Assembly: GCA_037954325.1 (NCBI GenBank)
Contig: JBBMNZ010000005.1
Location: forward strand, 20,265,567 to 20,329,566
Length of the DNA stretch: 64,000 nucleotides
Origin: Fistularia commersonii
Lineage: Eukaryota; Chordata; Actinopteri; Syngnathiformes; Fistulariidae
Reading direction: 5' to 3'
Shown here piece after piece: positions 13,522 to 23,586 of this stretch (positions are counted from its first letter, which is position 1; the number at the start of each line of letters is the position of its first letter). A program made the translations under genes and the position numbers. The notes beneath the pieces were generated by a model, which was not told the origin of the DNA, made no database searches, and saw only the letters and a program-made list of their open reading frames with translations.

Positions 13522-16500
13522 GTTATTGTTATCTACGGTAAAACAGTGAAAGGGAAAGCAGAGCTGTTAGAACAACAGGCTTTAGACGTGCTGGAAAGGT
13601 GGCAGTAGGCTTCTGAGAAAAAGATGAATTAAAAAAGAATAGATCAATTAATAACCACCAAATCGTGGTTCGGACCTCCACCTCACAGCTGGAGGGTCCC
13701 AGGCTGGATCCCTCTCTCTGTGCGGAGTCTCCATGTTCTCCCCATGTCTGCGTGGGGTTCCTCCTGGTTCCTCCCACTGTCCAACACATGCAGGAGGTTT
13801 GTTGGAGCTCCTCGGAGGGCGATGTTGTTGCATGACTCCGCATGTGGTCCTGAGATGAGCCTTGAGCGCTGGAGAAGCGACGAATGGATGGATGACAAAA
13901 GATCTGCATCCATATTTTTGGTGCTCGTCTCACATCGAATATGGATTACAACGTATCAGAGCGATGAGGTTGACCCGTGATCTGTCAAGCACCATAAGAA
14001 ATAACTTTTGATGAGAAGCTGGACTGATATCAATCTGATATTCTAAAAGTTAATGTTTTGGGAGCGAGGAGGACATGTTTACCAGGGGTATCAAACGTAC
14101 GGGCCGCGGGCCGCTACCTGCCCACTAGGGGGTCCAATCCGGCCCGTGGAATGAATCTACAATTTGAAAAAAAGACATGAAAATCATCAACTACTTTGTT
14201 AAAATAAAAATGCTGTTCCTATATTGTCTGTCAGGGGTGCACTGTTTTGTCAGTGTTAGCAGTATGGCACAACACGATGTGACACAGAACTTACACCCGC
14301 AATTGAAATATTTAAATTTTGGGCCATTTTATTTCAGCTTTAAAATCATCCATCATAAATGAACATTATTTTGTATGTAATCAACCATACAAAATTAAAC
14401 AAAAGGAAAAAAAGGAGTTTCACCCGGATCGCTGACAAGTAAGCAGGTTGGTGATGTTAGCTTAGAATGAGCTAGCGGTTGCTAATATTTACTTTGAAAT
14501 GCAGTTTGGTAACACTGCTATTGTCAATCATGCATGTCGTTTTATGTTAGCTTCGTGCGAGCACACATGTCGCTAATGTTAGCCTGCCGGTGCTGTTAGC
14601 TCCGCCCGAGCACGCAATTCGGTAGTATTAGCCTCCTACGAGCGTTGGCAGTGGCTAATGTTTACTTCAGACAAGATCACTGCTCTAAATTCAATATTGA
14701 TTGAAAATATTCAAATGAAATAGTTTGGCGGGCCGGAAAAAAAAAAAAAAAGCAAAATGGGCCGGATGTGACCCGCGGGCTGCAAAATGCCCAGATCTGG
14801 CCTAGAGGAAACCCAGCGAGGAGGCTTAGAGATGGAGGGATGCAGATGATTGGGAGCAGCCCAGAGGAGAAGATTAGAAAGTAAATACATTCCTGTTTGT
14901 ATTTATCTTCTCCATGGGTTGCTGGAGAGGACCACGGCCGCCTGCTGCGAGGTGAGGCCGCGAGGGTAAATGACCGCAGATGGGAAAGAGGCGCCGAGGG
15001 GAGTTTGGAAGGGGGAGCTTTGTTTCTCCGCAAAGGACCCTCACAGGAAATCATCTCAGCGCGAACACGACCGTCTTCCCATGACCACTCGCAACCCTCC
15101 GCGCCTGTTTACCCGTCTGCACGCCGTCCTTTCAGCGGAGAGAGAAAAGAAAAACCTACTGTTTGCGAAAAGGAACTAACAACGGAGGCAGAATGAAAGA
15201 AGCGAGTGTTTACTGATTCCAACAGAGATTCATGTCCCCGGTGGGAAGGCCGTTTGTAAATATTTAGCAAGTGAAGAGCAGCGTCTGATTGACGCCTAAT
15301 GTTCGCTTTTTTTTCTTTCTCAGATTTGATATATAAATACATTTACAGCTATTTACAAACAGTAGTGTATTCTGCTCAGTTAATTTTCCATTTTCTTGCG
15401 AGAAGTGGCTGCAGATGGTTAATTGCCCGTAACCTTCACTTCCTCCGGGACCGAGGAAGAGGCTTGTTAAGTGGGTTTTTAAATCGTTTCACATGTCCCG
15501 CAGATATTTCCTGCTGGGTTTCCATGTTACGACACAGTTTACTGTGGGGACGTTTGTCATCATCTGCTGCTTTTGTAAAGGAGGCGTGGAGATCGACAGA
15601 GCTTCGTCTTTCCGTGAAACGGAAAGTTTCATCCCCGGGAACTGAAAAAGCAGAGCTAATGAGCGACATCAGCTGATCTTCCAGATCCATGAAACCGCAG
15701 CTTCACTTTTTCCGGCCCCGATTTTTGAGTCGCTCTTGTTTTTGCCGAGCACTTCTGTGCAGCCGTCTCCATCCAAGAGGGCCGACAATCTCTATTTCTT
15801 TAAAAATTGGCTTAAAGGGCTTTTTGAGAAAGCATATAGTTGTTAGGGGTCCGCTTTGCTGCTAATATGCAACAACAGGCTTCCACTTCAGAGGGATAAC
15901 CCATAATTCAACTCTCTCATTCCTCCGAACTCATCTGGATCCATGTCCCATAGAATTAATTTTGATCAATTAATTACAGAAAAAATAACACTCTAAAAAA
16001 ATTAACACTTTTTATCGCTTTAATTTGAACCGCGGAACCGTTTTCACGACTCGAGTTGCAGGGGGGCAGATTCCACCGACGCACAGTGTGATTACGGACG
16101 ATAGTTTGGAGGAATATTTTAATCAGAATACTTTATCATCCGCCAAGGGGAAAATAAAAGAAATTACAAATTTGTTCTTTGCATTGAATGCCGGGTGGAG
16201 TTTGTGTATCAAAGAAGTAATGAAGAAGTTAATGTTAGCTTCATTCAAGCGCGCGTGTCTGTACTGTTAGCTCTGCACGAGCACGGTTGTCAGTACTGTT
16301 AGCTTCGTAAGAGCGTCAATTCTATTCACCACGCAGGTAGTTAATGCTAGTTTTGTATGATCGTGTAAGTCGGTAATATTGTTTGTAAAAGTGCGTAGTG
16401 GTTTGTATCAGCACGCAGAACGTTAGTGTTACATGTGAACAAGTACGGAGACCGATAACCTTAGCTTCGTAGGAGCACGCGTGTGGCTAATGTTCGCTTC

Positions 16501-19500
16501 GGACTAGCATGCGGGTCGGTAGCATCAGTTGTATACACCACGCAGGAAGGTAACGCTAGCTTTGAATGATCATTTCGATAGGTAATGTTGCTTTAGTACG
16601 AGTACACGGTGCCTCGTATGAACACTCCCTAACAAGTAAGAAGGTCGGTGATGTTTATTTCGAAAGGCAGTTTGATAACATCGTGTCGTTTTATGTTAAA
16701 CTTCCTGCAAGCACGCAAGTCACTAATGTTAGCTTTGTACTGGTACGCCTGTCGGTACTGTTAGCTCCGCCCGAGCACGCAAGTCGGTTGTATTAGCTTC
16801 CCAGGAGCATTGGCGGTCGCTGATGTTTGCTCCAAACGAGATCGCTGCTTGGTAATATTACTATGGTAAATCAAGTATGTTGTTAATGTTGGCTTCTTGT
16901 GAACACGCATGTTGTTAATGTTGGCTTCTTGTGAACACGCATGTTGTTTATGTTAGCTTCTTGTGAACACGCATGTCGTTAACGTTAGCTTCTTGTGAGC
17001 ACGCATGTTGTTAATGTTAGCTTCCTACGAGCATGCGGGTTGGTAATATATGTTTTATACATCACGCAGGTCGATAATGCTAGCTTTGTGCGATCATACA
17101 GGTCGATGATGTTTCTTTTGGCACGCAGTTCGCTAGTGTTGGATTTGAGCAAGTATGCAGTTTGGTGACGTTAGCTTCGTGCAAGCACTTACGTCGGGGA
17201 TGCTAGATTTGGACCAGCATGCGGGTCGGTGATGTTAACTTTATAGTAGCTTGTAGATCAACAATGTTCGCTTAAAACGAGTACGTGGTCTTTAGTATTT
17301 GCTTCGAACAAGCATGCAGCTCTATAATAATCACTATTGTCAATTGTGTAGCTAGTTGATGTTAGCTGTGTACGAGCACGCAGGTCGGTGATGCTAGCTT
17401 TGCGCGACCACGTTGGTCGGTGATGCTAGCTTTGAACGAGCACGCGGGTCAGTAACGCTAGCTTTGTACGAGCACGTATCTCAGTAAAATTATTTTAACG
17501 TTATGTATGGATAGGGTTTATGAGCACGTAGGACGGTGATGCAAGTTTTATACAAATACGGCTGTTAGTAATGTGACTTTTTCGCGTCGCGCTTGTCGGT
17601 ATTATTAGCTTTAAACGGTTCTTAGCTATGAGAATGCATGTCACCAATATTAGCTTTTTAGCGTCATTCGAGCATGTTAGCTTCGTTCGAGTATGCAGGT
17701 CGCTTATGTTAGCTTTGAAATAACACACGTGTTGCTAATTTTAGCTTCATATAAACGCATTTCTATAATGTTAGCTTGATAAGGACAAACTTATGTTCTC
17801 TTACTAGGAGCGTACAGCTAATTAAGTTTAGCTTTGCACAGCACACAGTCCAGAAATGTTAGCCATGTTCCAGCACAAAGTTCAATAGTATAAGTTTTGC
17901 TAACATATTCAATCAACTCTTGACCACATATGTTAGAGTTCAACTGTAGAGACTAAATGTCCAAGTCCATGTCAAAGAGATAGAACAGTTCAGTGCAGAG
18001 ATGGATAGCAAGGGAGGGTGCAGCAGCCTTCTCCATGGTAGAAGGTGGTTTCTGCAGACAGACTGAGCTGATGAGAATGAAAGACCATTTCATAACAAAC
18101 CCGGCATCGGGGTTCGGGAAGGTGTGTAACAGGTCGTGAGGTTTCTGTTCCCATCTGTGAGTGTGAAGTTCTGCTCATGTATATTCATTCATTTAACAAA
18201 CTGAAATGTTAAATATTAAAATACAAATAATGTTGCGTTGCTAATAGATATTTTATTATCATGTTCCATCCCTATGTGTAATAGATCCATTTCACACTTT
18301 TTTTTCCATCTGTCTGTCTCTCCACTGCGACCAGTTGAGACAGAAGGCCGCACACGTCGCGCTGGGATCTATCTGAGATCTCTGAAAAAATACAAGCTGA
18401 CTATTTCATATTTTTTCACCTATAAATAGAATTCTTGGTAAAATAACACCTCGGCCTGAAGGCGCTGGTACTGTTTCCTTTCACTTCTACTCTTTGTAGC
18501 TAACCAGTAAAAGAGGAAGTGTTCCCTATTCACATGATGTGCGTTGCTTTCAGAGATACGGCTTCCTATGGGCGGGTGTTCTTGTTATACGCCCTCCACA
18601 CACACACACACACATGACTGTAACAAACTTTAAAAATAAGGCTAGAATGATGTTTTCTTTCTAATCTCTCATAACAGGCAGTTGGATAAAATTGCCGTGC
18701 TCTGAATGGAGCTCTATCTCTTCTTGTTTTCCCCGGAACACATGTTTTCATGGCTTTTTAAAGCTCCCACCACCACAGGCCCAAAATAACACGCAGTCTG
18801 ATAATGAGGAGTTTGTTGGCATGTGTGTGTGTCTCAATGCAGAGCGTCCATGAATCCAAAGGTGTTACTGATGACTACCTACGTTTGGAGTCGCTCATTC
18901 AGAAGGTGGTCTCTCCCTACCTCGGCACCAATGGCATGTACTCCAGAGACGGAGCGTCGAATCTGCAATGCTCCTCGTGCATATTAGGTCTGTGCTTACA
19001 ACACACTGGTCTGCTAACTGTTAGCATTATCGTAAAAAATTCATGTTGTTCCAAAACTGTTTCTGTGGGGGATTTTCTTAATTTAATTAGGAATCCGTTG
19101 AAGTTGTTTGTCATGATATCTTGCTTTTCATCTTATTTCCTGCATGTTTTTTTTGTTACTGGTGGAACTGTGGTCCATCTTGTGTGTCCATGTGTTTGTC
19201 ACTTGTGTGTAGAAGATCCCTGTGGCTGAAAAGCATTGTCTTTTTTTTTTTTTTTGTCTGCTTGTTAGAGAAGCGTCTGCAACGCTCCTGGACGGCCAGG
19301 CCCAGCAAATCCGTCGTGGTGAAGAACCCCGTGGTCCGCTCTAAGAGCTACAACGTCCCCATGCTCACACCTGTGGTGGAGTACGATGCCGACTTGCCTC
19401 TGGGAGGAAGCGCAGGCCTGCGACGTCACTCGGTGTCTGAGATGACTTCCTGTGCAGAGGAGAGTGGCTCAGTGGCAGAGTGTGCCGCCAGCACTGGCGC

Positions 19501-20103
19501 CAATAACACCAGCACGCCCAGCCTTGCCGACCACTCCTTGACCCCCACGCCCTCCGTGACGCACTCAGGTACGTCGCAGTTTCAGAAATGCACCCAAGCT
19601 TTTTCCACAAACAAATCGGCTGGTTCTTGTTTAAACTCACCAGATTCTAGAGTGTTGGCTCCCTCCTGTGGCCAAAACAAGAATTACAACAACACTCGTG
19701 TTTTCAGGGCGCAAGAATGGCTGCTCCCGTAAGATTACAAACATATTTGTGTTTAAACCCAGCTCCTCTCTGTGCAGACACCGGTGCCACAGGCCAGGAT
19801 TCTGGAACCAGAGGCAGTCCGGCAGACCAGCAGCGCCATCGCTCCCCCTGCATCCTCCCGGAGCCCTCCCCTGGGGACGGCACGCGTTCCCTGGTCTCCG
19901 ACTCCCCCTCGTCCTCCAGAGCGCTGGCTCAGGACACCAGCTCCGGCCCAAGCTCCACGTCCAGTCCGGAAATCATGATGGACCGCGTCCTGGGGTCCCT
20001 GGACTCGGACCCGGAGCACGACGGCATCTTTCTGGACTTCTCGCGACGTTGCTCCAGAGGGTCGACGCACAGTAGGGACGGTAACAGGCAGAGCGTGACA
20101 TGA
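5527..20103 (+). CDS. prr5: Proline-rich protein 5 (Protor-1), mTORC2 subunit
   Basis: PRR5 binds Rictor in mTOR complex 2 and influences AGC-kinase signalling. Exons found: 5527-5564 (candidate first exon), 8059-8238, 9454-9534, 10968-11074, 12547-12638, 12741-12881, 18843-18987, 19269-19568 and 19778-20103 with the TGA stop. Every junction has AG/GT borders and keeps frame. The conserved HbrB region is nearly identical to human PRR5: GTQQRR..ANATWNSI, LKTELGSFFTEYLQNQLLTK, GKEPSVRQLALLHFRN, VVSPYLGTNG, then VKNPVVRSKSYN and RRHSVSEMTSC. The C terminus retains DSDPEHDGIFLDFSR. The total is about 469 residues against 388 in human; the extra length is mostly in the Ser/Pro-rich tail. Exon 2 encodes a six-Ala run on GCG repeats. 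The first exon (MEWGYVVPWQFLE, good Kozak context, phase-compatible donor) is an inference; exon 2 onward is secure. PRR5L fits less well. Confidence 0.93.
5565..8058. other. prr5 intron 1 (if the first exon is right)
   Basis: No exon was recognised in this stretch. It contains a GT tract at 5584-5604. Bases 6331-6400 (AAAGCGTTTATGTCACATGC) are shared with 54110-54190 and look like a dispersed SINE-type repeat. A poly(T) run precedes that repeat. Bases 7680-7870 are very AT-rich with several A/T homopolymers. The segment ending GTGTGGGCACCCCTGG near 7400-7412 resembles the end of a hAT-like MITE, but I could not find its partner. Confidence 0.5.
8400..8465. repeat. (TCCATCCC)n-like minisatellite
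   Basis: Short tandem repeat of CATCCCTC/CATCCCTT units within prr5 intron 2. Confidence 0.85.
8811..9210 (+). repeat. SINE-like element with internal 44-bp minisatellite (most complete copy)
   Basis: The head (TTCCTCTCACAGGCTAAAGA, then GGTTCGCTGGAGGCCCAGAT) matches a common fish tRNA-derived SINE body. It is followed by about five degenerate copies of the GTGAATGAGAGGGTGAATGG unit. The tail holds GTCCAGGGGTAACCACGCCT, CGCCCAATCACAGCCGAGAT and (GAAT)n. Lies in prr5 intron 2. Related pieces are at 2690-3935, 11140-11930 (inverted), 13669-13885, 62768-63115 and 63620-63710. Confidence 0.7.
9955..10440 (+). repeat. RTE-like LINE fragment
   Basis: A plus-strand remnant of the same non-LTR family as 44-590. 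It includes the stretch corresponding to the region just after the RT active site. Frames are broken by several shifts. It lies inside prr5 intron 3 in the sense orientation and has no intact ORF. Confidence 0.55.
11140..11930 (-). repeat. Inverted SINE/minisatellite element split by an L2-like tail with (TTATC)n
   Basis: Bases 11140-11265 and 11590-11930 carry the reverse complement of the GTGAATGAGAGGGTGAATGG array plus the SINE body (CCAGTGAACCTCCTGCATGT on the plus strand). Between them, 11280-11425 has an L2-like LINE 3' tail (CAATTTCCTTCGGGATAAAT). This runs straight into a roughly 155-bp (TTATC)n array at 11426-11584. Such a tail fused to its own microsatellite is typical of these LINEs. 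All of it is inside prr5 intron 4. Confidence 0.65.
12917..13530. repeat. (CTT)n/(TTA)n higher-order repeat array
   Basis: Four or five blocks each begin with a variant of ACCAAAAGGAGAATT and continue into (CTT)n then (TTA)n. The block starts are near 12996, 13202, 13321 and 13381. The last block has about 17 CTT units (13429-13482) followed by about 12 ATT units. The plus strand is almost entirely pyrimidine within the CTT parts. Lies at the start of prr5 intron 6. Confidence 0.85.
13669..13885 (+). repeat. tRNA-derived SINE body
   Basis: GGAGTCTCCATGTTCTCCCC and the cap-like GTGGGGTTCCTCCTGGTTCC are diagnostic of a SINE family abundant in fish. The end reaches the GAAGCGACGAATGGATGGAT motif. 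Lies in prr5 intron 6. Confidence 0.6.
14083..14799. mobile_element. Non-autonomous hAT element with degraded right end
   Basis: The left terminus CAGGGGTATCAAACGTACGG and the subterminal GGGCCGCGGGCCGCTACCTG closely match the inverted right end of the better-preserved copy at 57901-59043. The homology continues through AATCTACAATTTG, CTGTTCCTATATTGTCTG and CACAACACGATGTG. The right terminus is mutated (GCGGGCTGCAAAATGCCCAG) and no target duplication is visible. Inside it, 14435-14680 is a block of the 32-bp minisatellite also found at 16190-17900. No transposase is encoded. Confidence 0.75.
14800..16189. other. prr5 intron 6, unique sequence
   Basis: No exon or recognisable repeat. The region is moderately GC-rich around 14930-15180 and AT-rich around 15940-16020. 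Open frames present match no known protein and lack splice-compatible ends. Confidence 0.5.
16190..17900 (+). repeat. Degenerate 32-bp minisatellite array
   Basis: About fifty diverged units of roughly 32 bp resemble GTTAGCTTTGTACGAGCACG followed by CAGGTCGGTAAT. Good consecutive units are seen at about 17355-17480, where the period is exactly 32. Divergence between units is high, so the array is old. The segment at about 16620-16870 is collinear, unit by unit, with 14435-14680 inside the hAT copy. Lies in prr5 intron 6. Confidence 0.85.
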
Positions 20104-20975
20104 CTTTGAGCCACCAGAGACTCTCAGTGTCCTGGGAGTCTCTTTAGTATATTTATACAGTTTGATAACTTAAGGCATCATTTTTAATGCAGGGCCTACT
20201 TTCCCATCTTAATGGGATCAGTGTGCAACACACACGGCCAGAGGTTACTGGAGCCGCTTCAAGTTTTCAGAGGAAACATTATAACCAGCAACAGATAAAC
20301 AGAGTGAGTGTGTCGTTCGAGTTGATCTTGCAAGACAAGGCAGGAGTAAATTGCACTTTGAGTATTTCTGAAATAAGGCACCAAAATGCCTTTTGCAGTG
20401 CAGGGCAGAAAGTAATTACTACATGAGAGTGGAAGCAGAGACGACGCACACACTCACTGTCTCCCTCTACTGGACACATTCAGAAGTACAGGTAGATTTT
20501 GCTGATGACAATTCGTGCACATTGTAGAAATTGAACGAATAATTAAAATTGAAATCCAAATTTAGCTGTATAAGCAGGTAGTAAAGAAAATTTTGAATTT
20601 TAAAGGAAGAAATGAAAGATTTGAATTAAAAAGACCTCAAAATAGAAGAAATGGCAGAAAATAAGGACATAAACTCATTGGACATTAGCAGGATGTCTTA
20701 TGGAATTGGCTACATATTTGCATTAAACTGATTGAAATGATAATGATATAAATGATAAATGATTTATGTCTGGCGATGTCAGGGAGCTTCGCTAAAACCC
20801 TTAAACACTGTGATCCATACGATAAGAAGTAACGCAATAAGTGGGTTCATTGCAGCTCTCTATGCTCTGTTTTCCCTGAAATAAGAATCACGCCACTGGT
20901 GAACCCTGAAAAGGAGGGCTGGGATGAATTAACTCCTAACATTTCAAACGTCTAAATAAAATCACCTTATTTTAC
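20104..20975 (+). other. prr5: prr5 3'UTR with poly(A) signal
   Basis: Noncoding sequence follows the prr5 stop codon. The first canonical AATAAA on this strand is at 20955-20960, so a 3'UTR of about 870 nt is inferred. The convergent napepld poly(A) signal lies about 760 bp further on. Confidence 0.6.
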
Positions 20976-21719
20976 CTTGATATAATGTGTTGATTTAATA
21001 TCATTAAAGATTCTTATTGAACTTGTCTCAAAATATTGATCTTTTTTGCCTGAACTTCTATTATTCCTTTACCTTTGAACTCCAGGACAACTAGTGGAAT
21101 CCAGTTGTATAGAGCATCATCAAAAAAGGAAACTTTCTTCAAATAAATAGGTTTATTTTGTTTTTTAACACTAACTTTAGTAAAGGTTTCCACTCTACAC
21201 TTCAACCTTCTAGCCTGTTTCCCTCTCATAGGATGTAGGTCGAAAATTTAGCAGGACCGTGAGACGTTAATCACCGAAGGACAAGCGGGTAGAAGTACTC
21301 GAGTACTGTTTTCGAATACCTCAATGTGGTATGTAACATTTTAAAGTAAAATATTTAACTTTAAGTTTCAAAAAGAATGGAAAAATGTTGGCAAATACTC
21401 CCAACGCAGAGGAAACCCATGCAGACTCCACAAAGAAAGTCTGAATCAAACCAGGGTCTTTCAAGATGTGAGGCTGAAGCGCAAACCACCGTACCGCCGC
21501 ACGCCTGCTCGCAATGATACCCCGAAATGTAAGTTACAAATCTTCAAATCTTATTTCGGTGTATAAAGTTTGTCTTCGCCAAACACAATATAGTTTCTTA
21601 CTGATGTCGTGGCATCTGCAAGAAACGGTTGTGTTTGAGTTTGTAAGATGTCGACACTACAACGGAAATAAAAATAATTCAGCAAAGACAGGAAAGAGAA
21701 AGTGATGTAAATACCAAAA
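20976..21719. other. Gap between the convergent prr5 and napepld 3' ends
   Basis: No gene is seen. Bases 21390-21505 (minus) are a fragment of the tRNA-derived SINE; in reverse complement it carries a B-box-like GGTTTGATTC and the sequence GGAGTCTGCATGGGTTTCCT. Confidence 0.5.
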
Positions 21720-23586
21720 TTTATTATGGATCACAAGAAGAACTGTCCACAGAGGAGAGCAGCCAGAGATACATTCAAAAAAGGAATCCAATCACTTAAC
21801 ATGAAAGTGCTTTTTTTTTAAAATTTCGCCTAACTTCTGTTCTAGATCCTGCAACGGCAGGTTGGCTTTCAGAAAATCAAATAAAATATAGGAAAATAGC
21901 AAGAACCTGTTACAAAACTGCTACTAAAGGTATAAGTTAGGAGAGTACCTATGTATAAGTTGATTATTGCATTGTAGTTTCAGAGTATTCTGCATTTCGG
22001 AAATGATTATTGTGCATCTCGTTTCCCTTTCCAAAGCCATCGCACCGCCTTCTGTACACGTGATGATGCAATGTGCAGATGGGAGACACGTTTCTCCGAA
22101 AACTGAACCACCAACAGAACAGCGAGGCAAAGCCCAGGAGGCCATTTTTACCACCTGCAGGAAACGAACGCGAACAAGACGGGTGGGGTTTGTGGCTGCT
22201 TGTGGTCTTTGTTTTGGGTGGGGGGGCGTTGATATTTGAGAAAGTGCCCTTTGTGAGCTCCGCTATGAACAGGCCTCTGACATCACACCCACACACTGGT
22301 GTCCAGAATGCAGAATCACAAGACAGAAAACTCCCTGCTGCCCGACTCAATTTCCAAATTCAACTTGAACCCCGTTCAAATCAAATTTTTGCAAACCACA
22401 CCAGGCCGCAAATACATTCAAACCTCCGAATTTAGGCCTCTCGGTCTAATACGGAATTAGTTTTTGGCCCGCGGAGCAAAACGTCGGCCGTCAATCCATA
22501 AACCGCTGCATCCGTTGAGAATTTGCAGAGGATCGGGTTGAATTTGCCGTGTGATTTCTTTGGTTACTGTCTTAACACTCCTGTCAAACATCGGTGCCCA
22601 AACACAGGTGGAAACTGACGATTCAAATCACATTCATTGGGTTGTTGTGTAACCTGGTTGAAACTTTAACAAAAACCCCTGCCAGGCCTTGTAACCAGCC
22701 CACACTGACATTATCCCATCAATTCTTACATTCTGTTTGGAAATTGGGCATTCAGAATCAAAATCAAATCTAAGAATAAGAGATTATTCAAGTGTGAAGC
22801 AAAGACATCTACGGGCTCGTCATCTGAGCTGTGAAAGGGAAGCCGCTGACACGGAGAAGCAAGGAGGGGAGGCGGCTTCCAGAGAACCCAGGCAGTGGAG
22901 CTCGGCTGCCCGGGAGGAGCAGAACACTCCTTTGGGGAGAAAACCATCCATGGCAACAAACGCTCGATATATATTCCTCACGCTTCCGTCGCGCTTGACA
23001 TCGGGTCCACATCCAGCCCAGAAACTCCACATGGGTGGTTCTAAGTGCATCCAGGGTTCCCATAGCAACAGGCTCCACAAATCTGGCTGCTTGGATTTTA
23101 CTTTTCTAATTGTTTTAGTGGCTTGGAATTCTTGTCACGCCGTTTCCTACTCGCCGATGACGTCAACGCCCGGATTGCTGCGCAGCGGTCGCTCTGAAAA
23201 TGTGCTCCAGAACGTCGCGCGGTCCGGACGGCCTCCTCAGGTCTGAAAGCCACCTGATCCGGCTGGAAGCCGCCTCGCACCCAAACACGGCAAATAACAG
23301 GAGCAAACTTTCTCCGCGTGACTCCCCGCATCCTATAGCTGTGCATGTCAGTGATCCCGACTTTACCATCATCACTTTAAATGCTTCTCTCATGGTTTAA
23401 AAAAGAATGATAAATATGTCGCTCCCGGAAGTGATTCTTCCCACAGTTACGAGCACAGGGCAAACATTCCCAATGTAAACTATCGCAGAACATGTGTCTG
23501 TTTTTGTGATTAACTCCATATGAATGTTTCTCCTGTTTGCAGAACCGAAAGCCAAACCAGAGCGTCCAAACAGACTGCGGACGGGG
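21720..23586 (-). other. napepld: napepld 3'UTR with poly(A) signal
   Basis: AATAAA on the minus strand at 21720-21725 is the first clear signal downstream of the napepld stop. This implies a 3'UTR of about 1.85 kb. The region has no recognised repeats and no credible ORF. Confidence 0.55.

Noticed and set aside
16190..17900. 32-bp periodic repeat reminiscent of a CRISPR array
   Set aside because: Units are contiguous and diverged, with no alternating unique spacers, no cas genes and a vertebrate gene context; it is a minisatellite.
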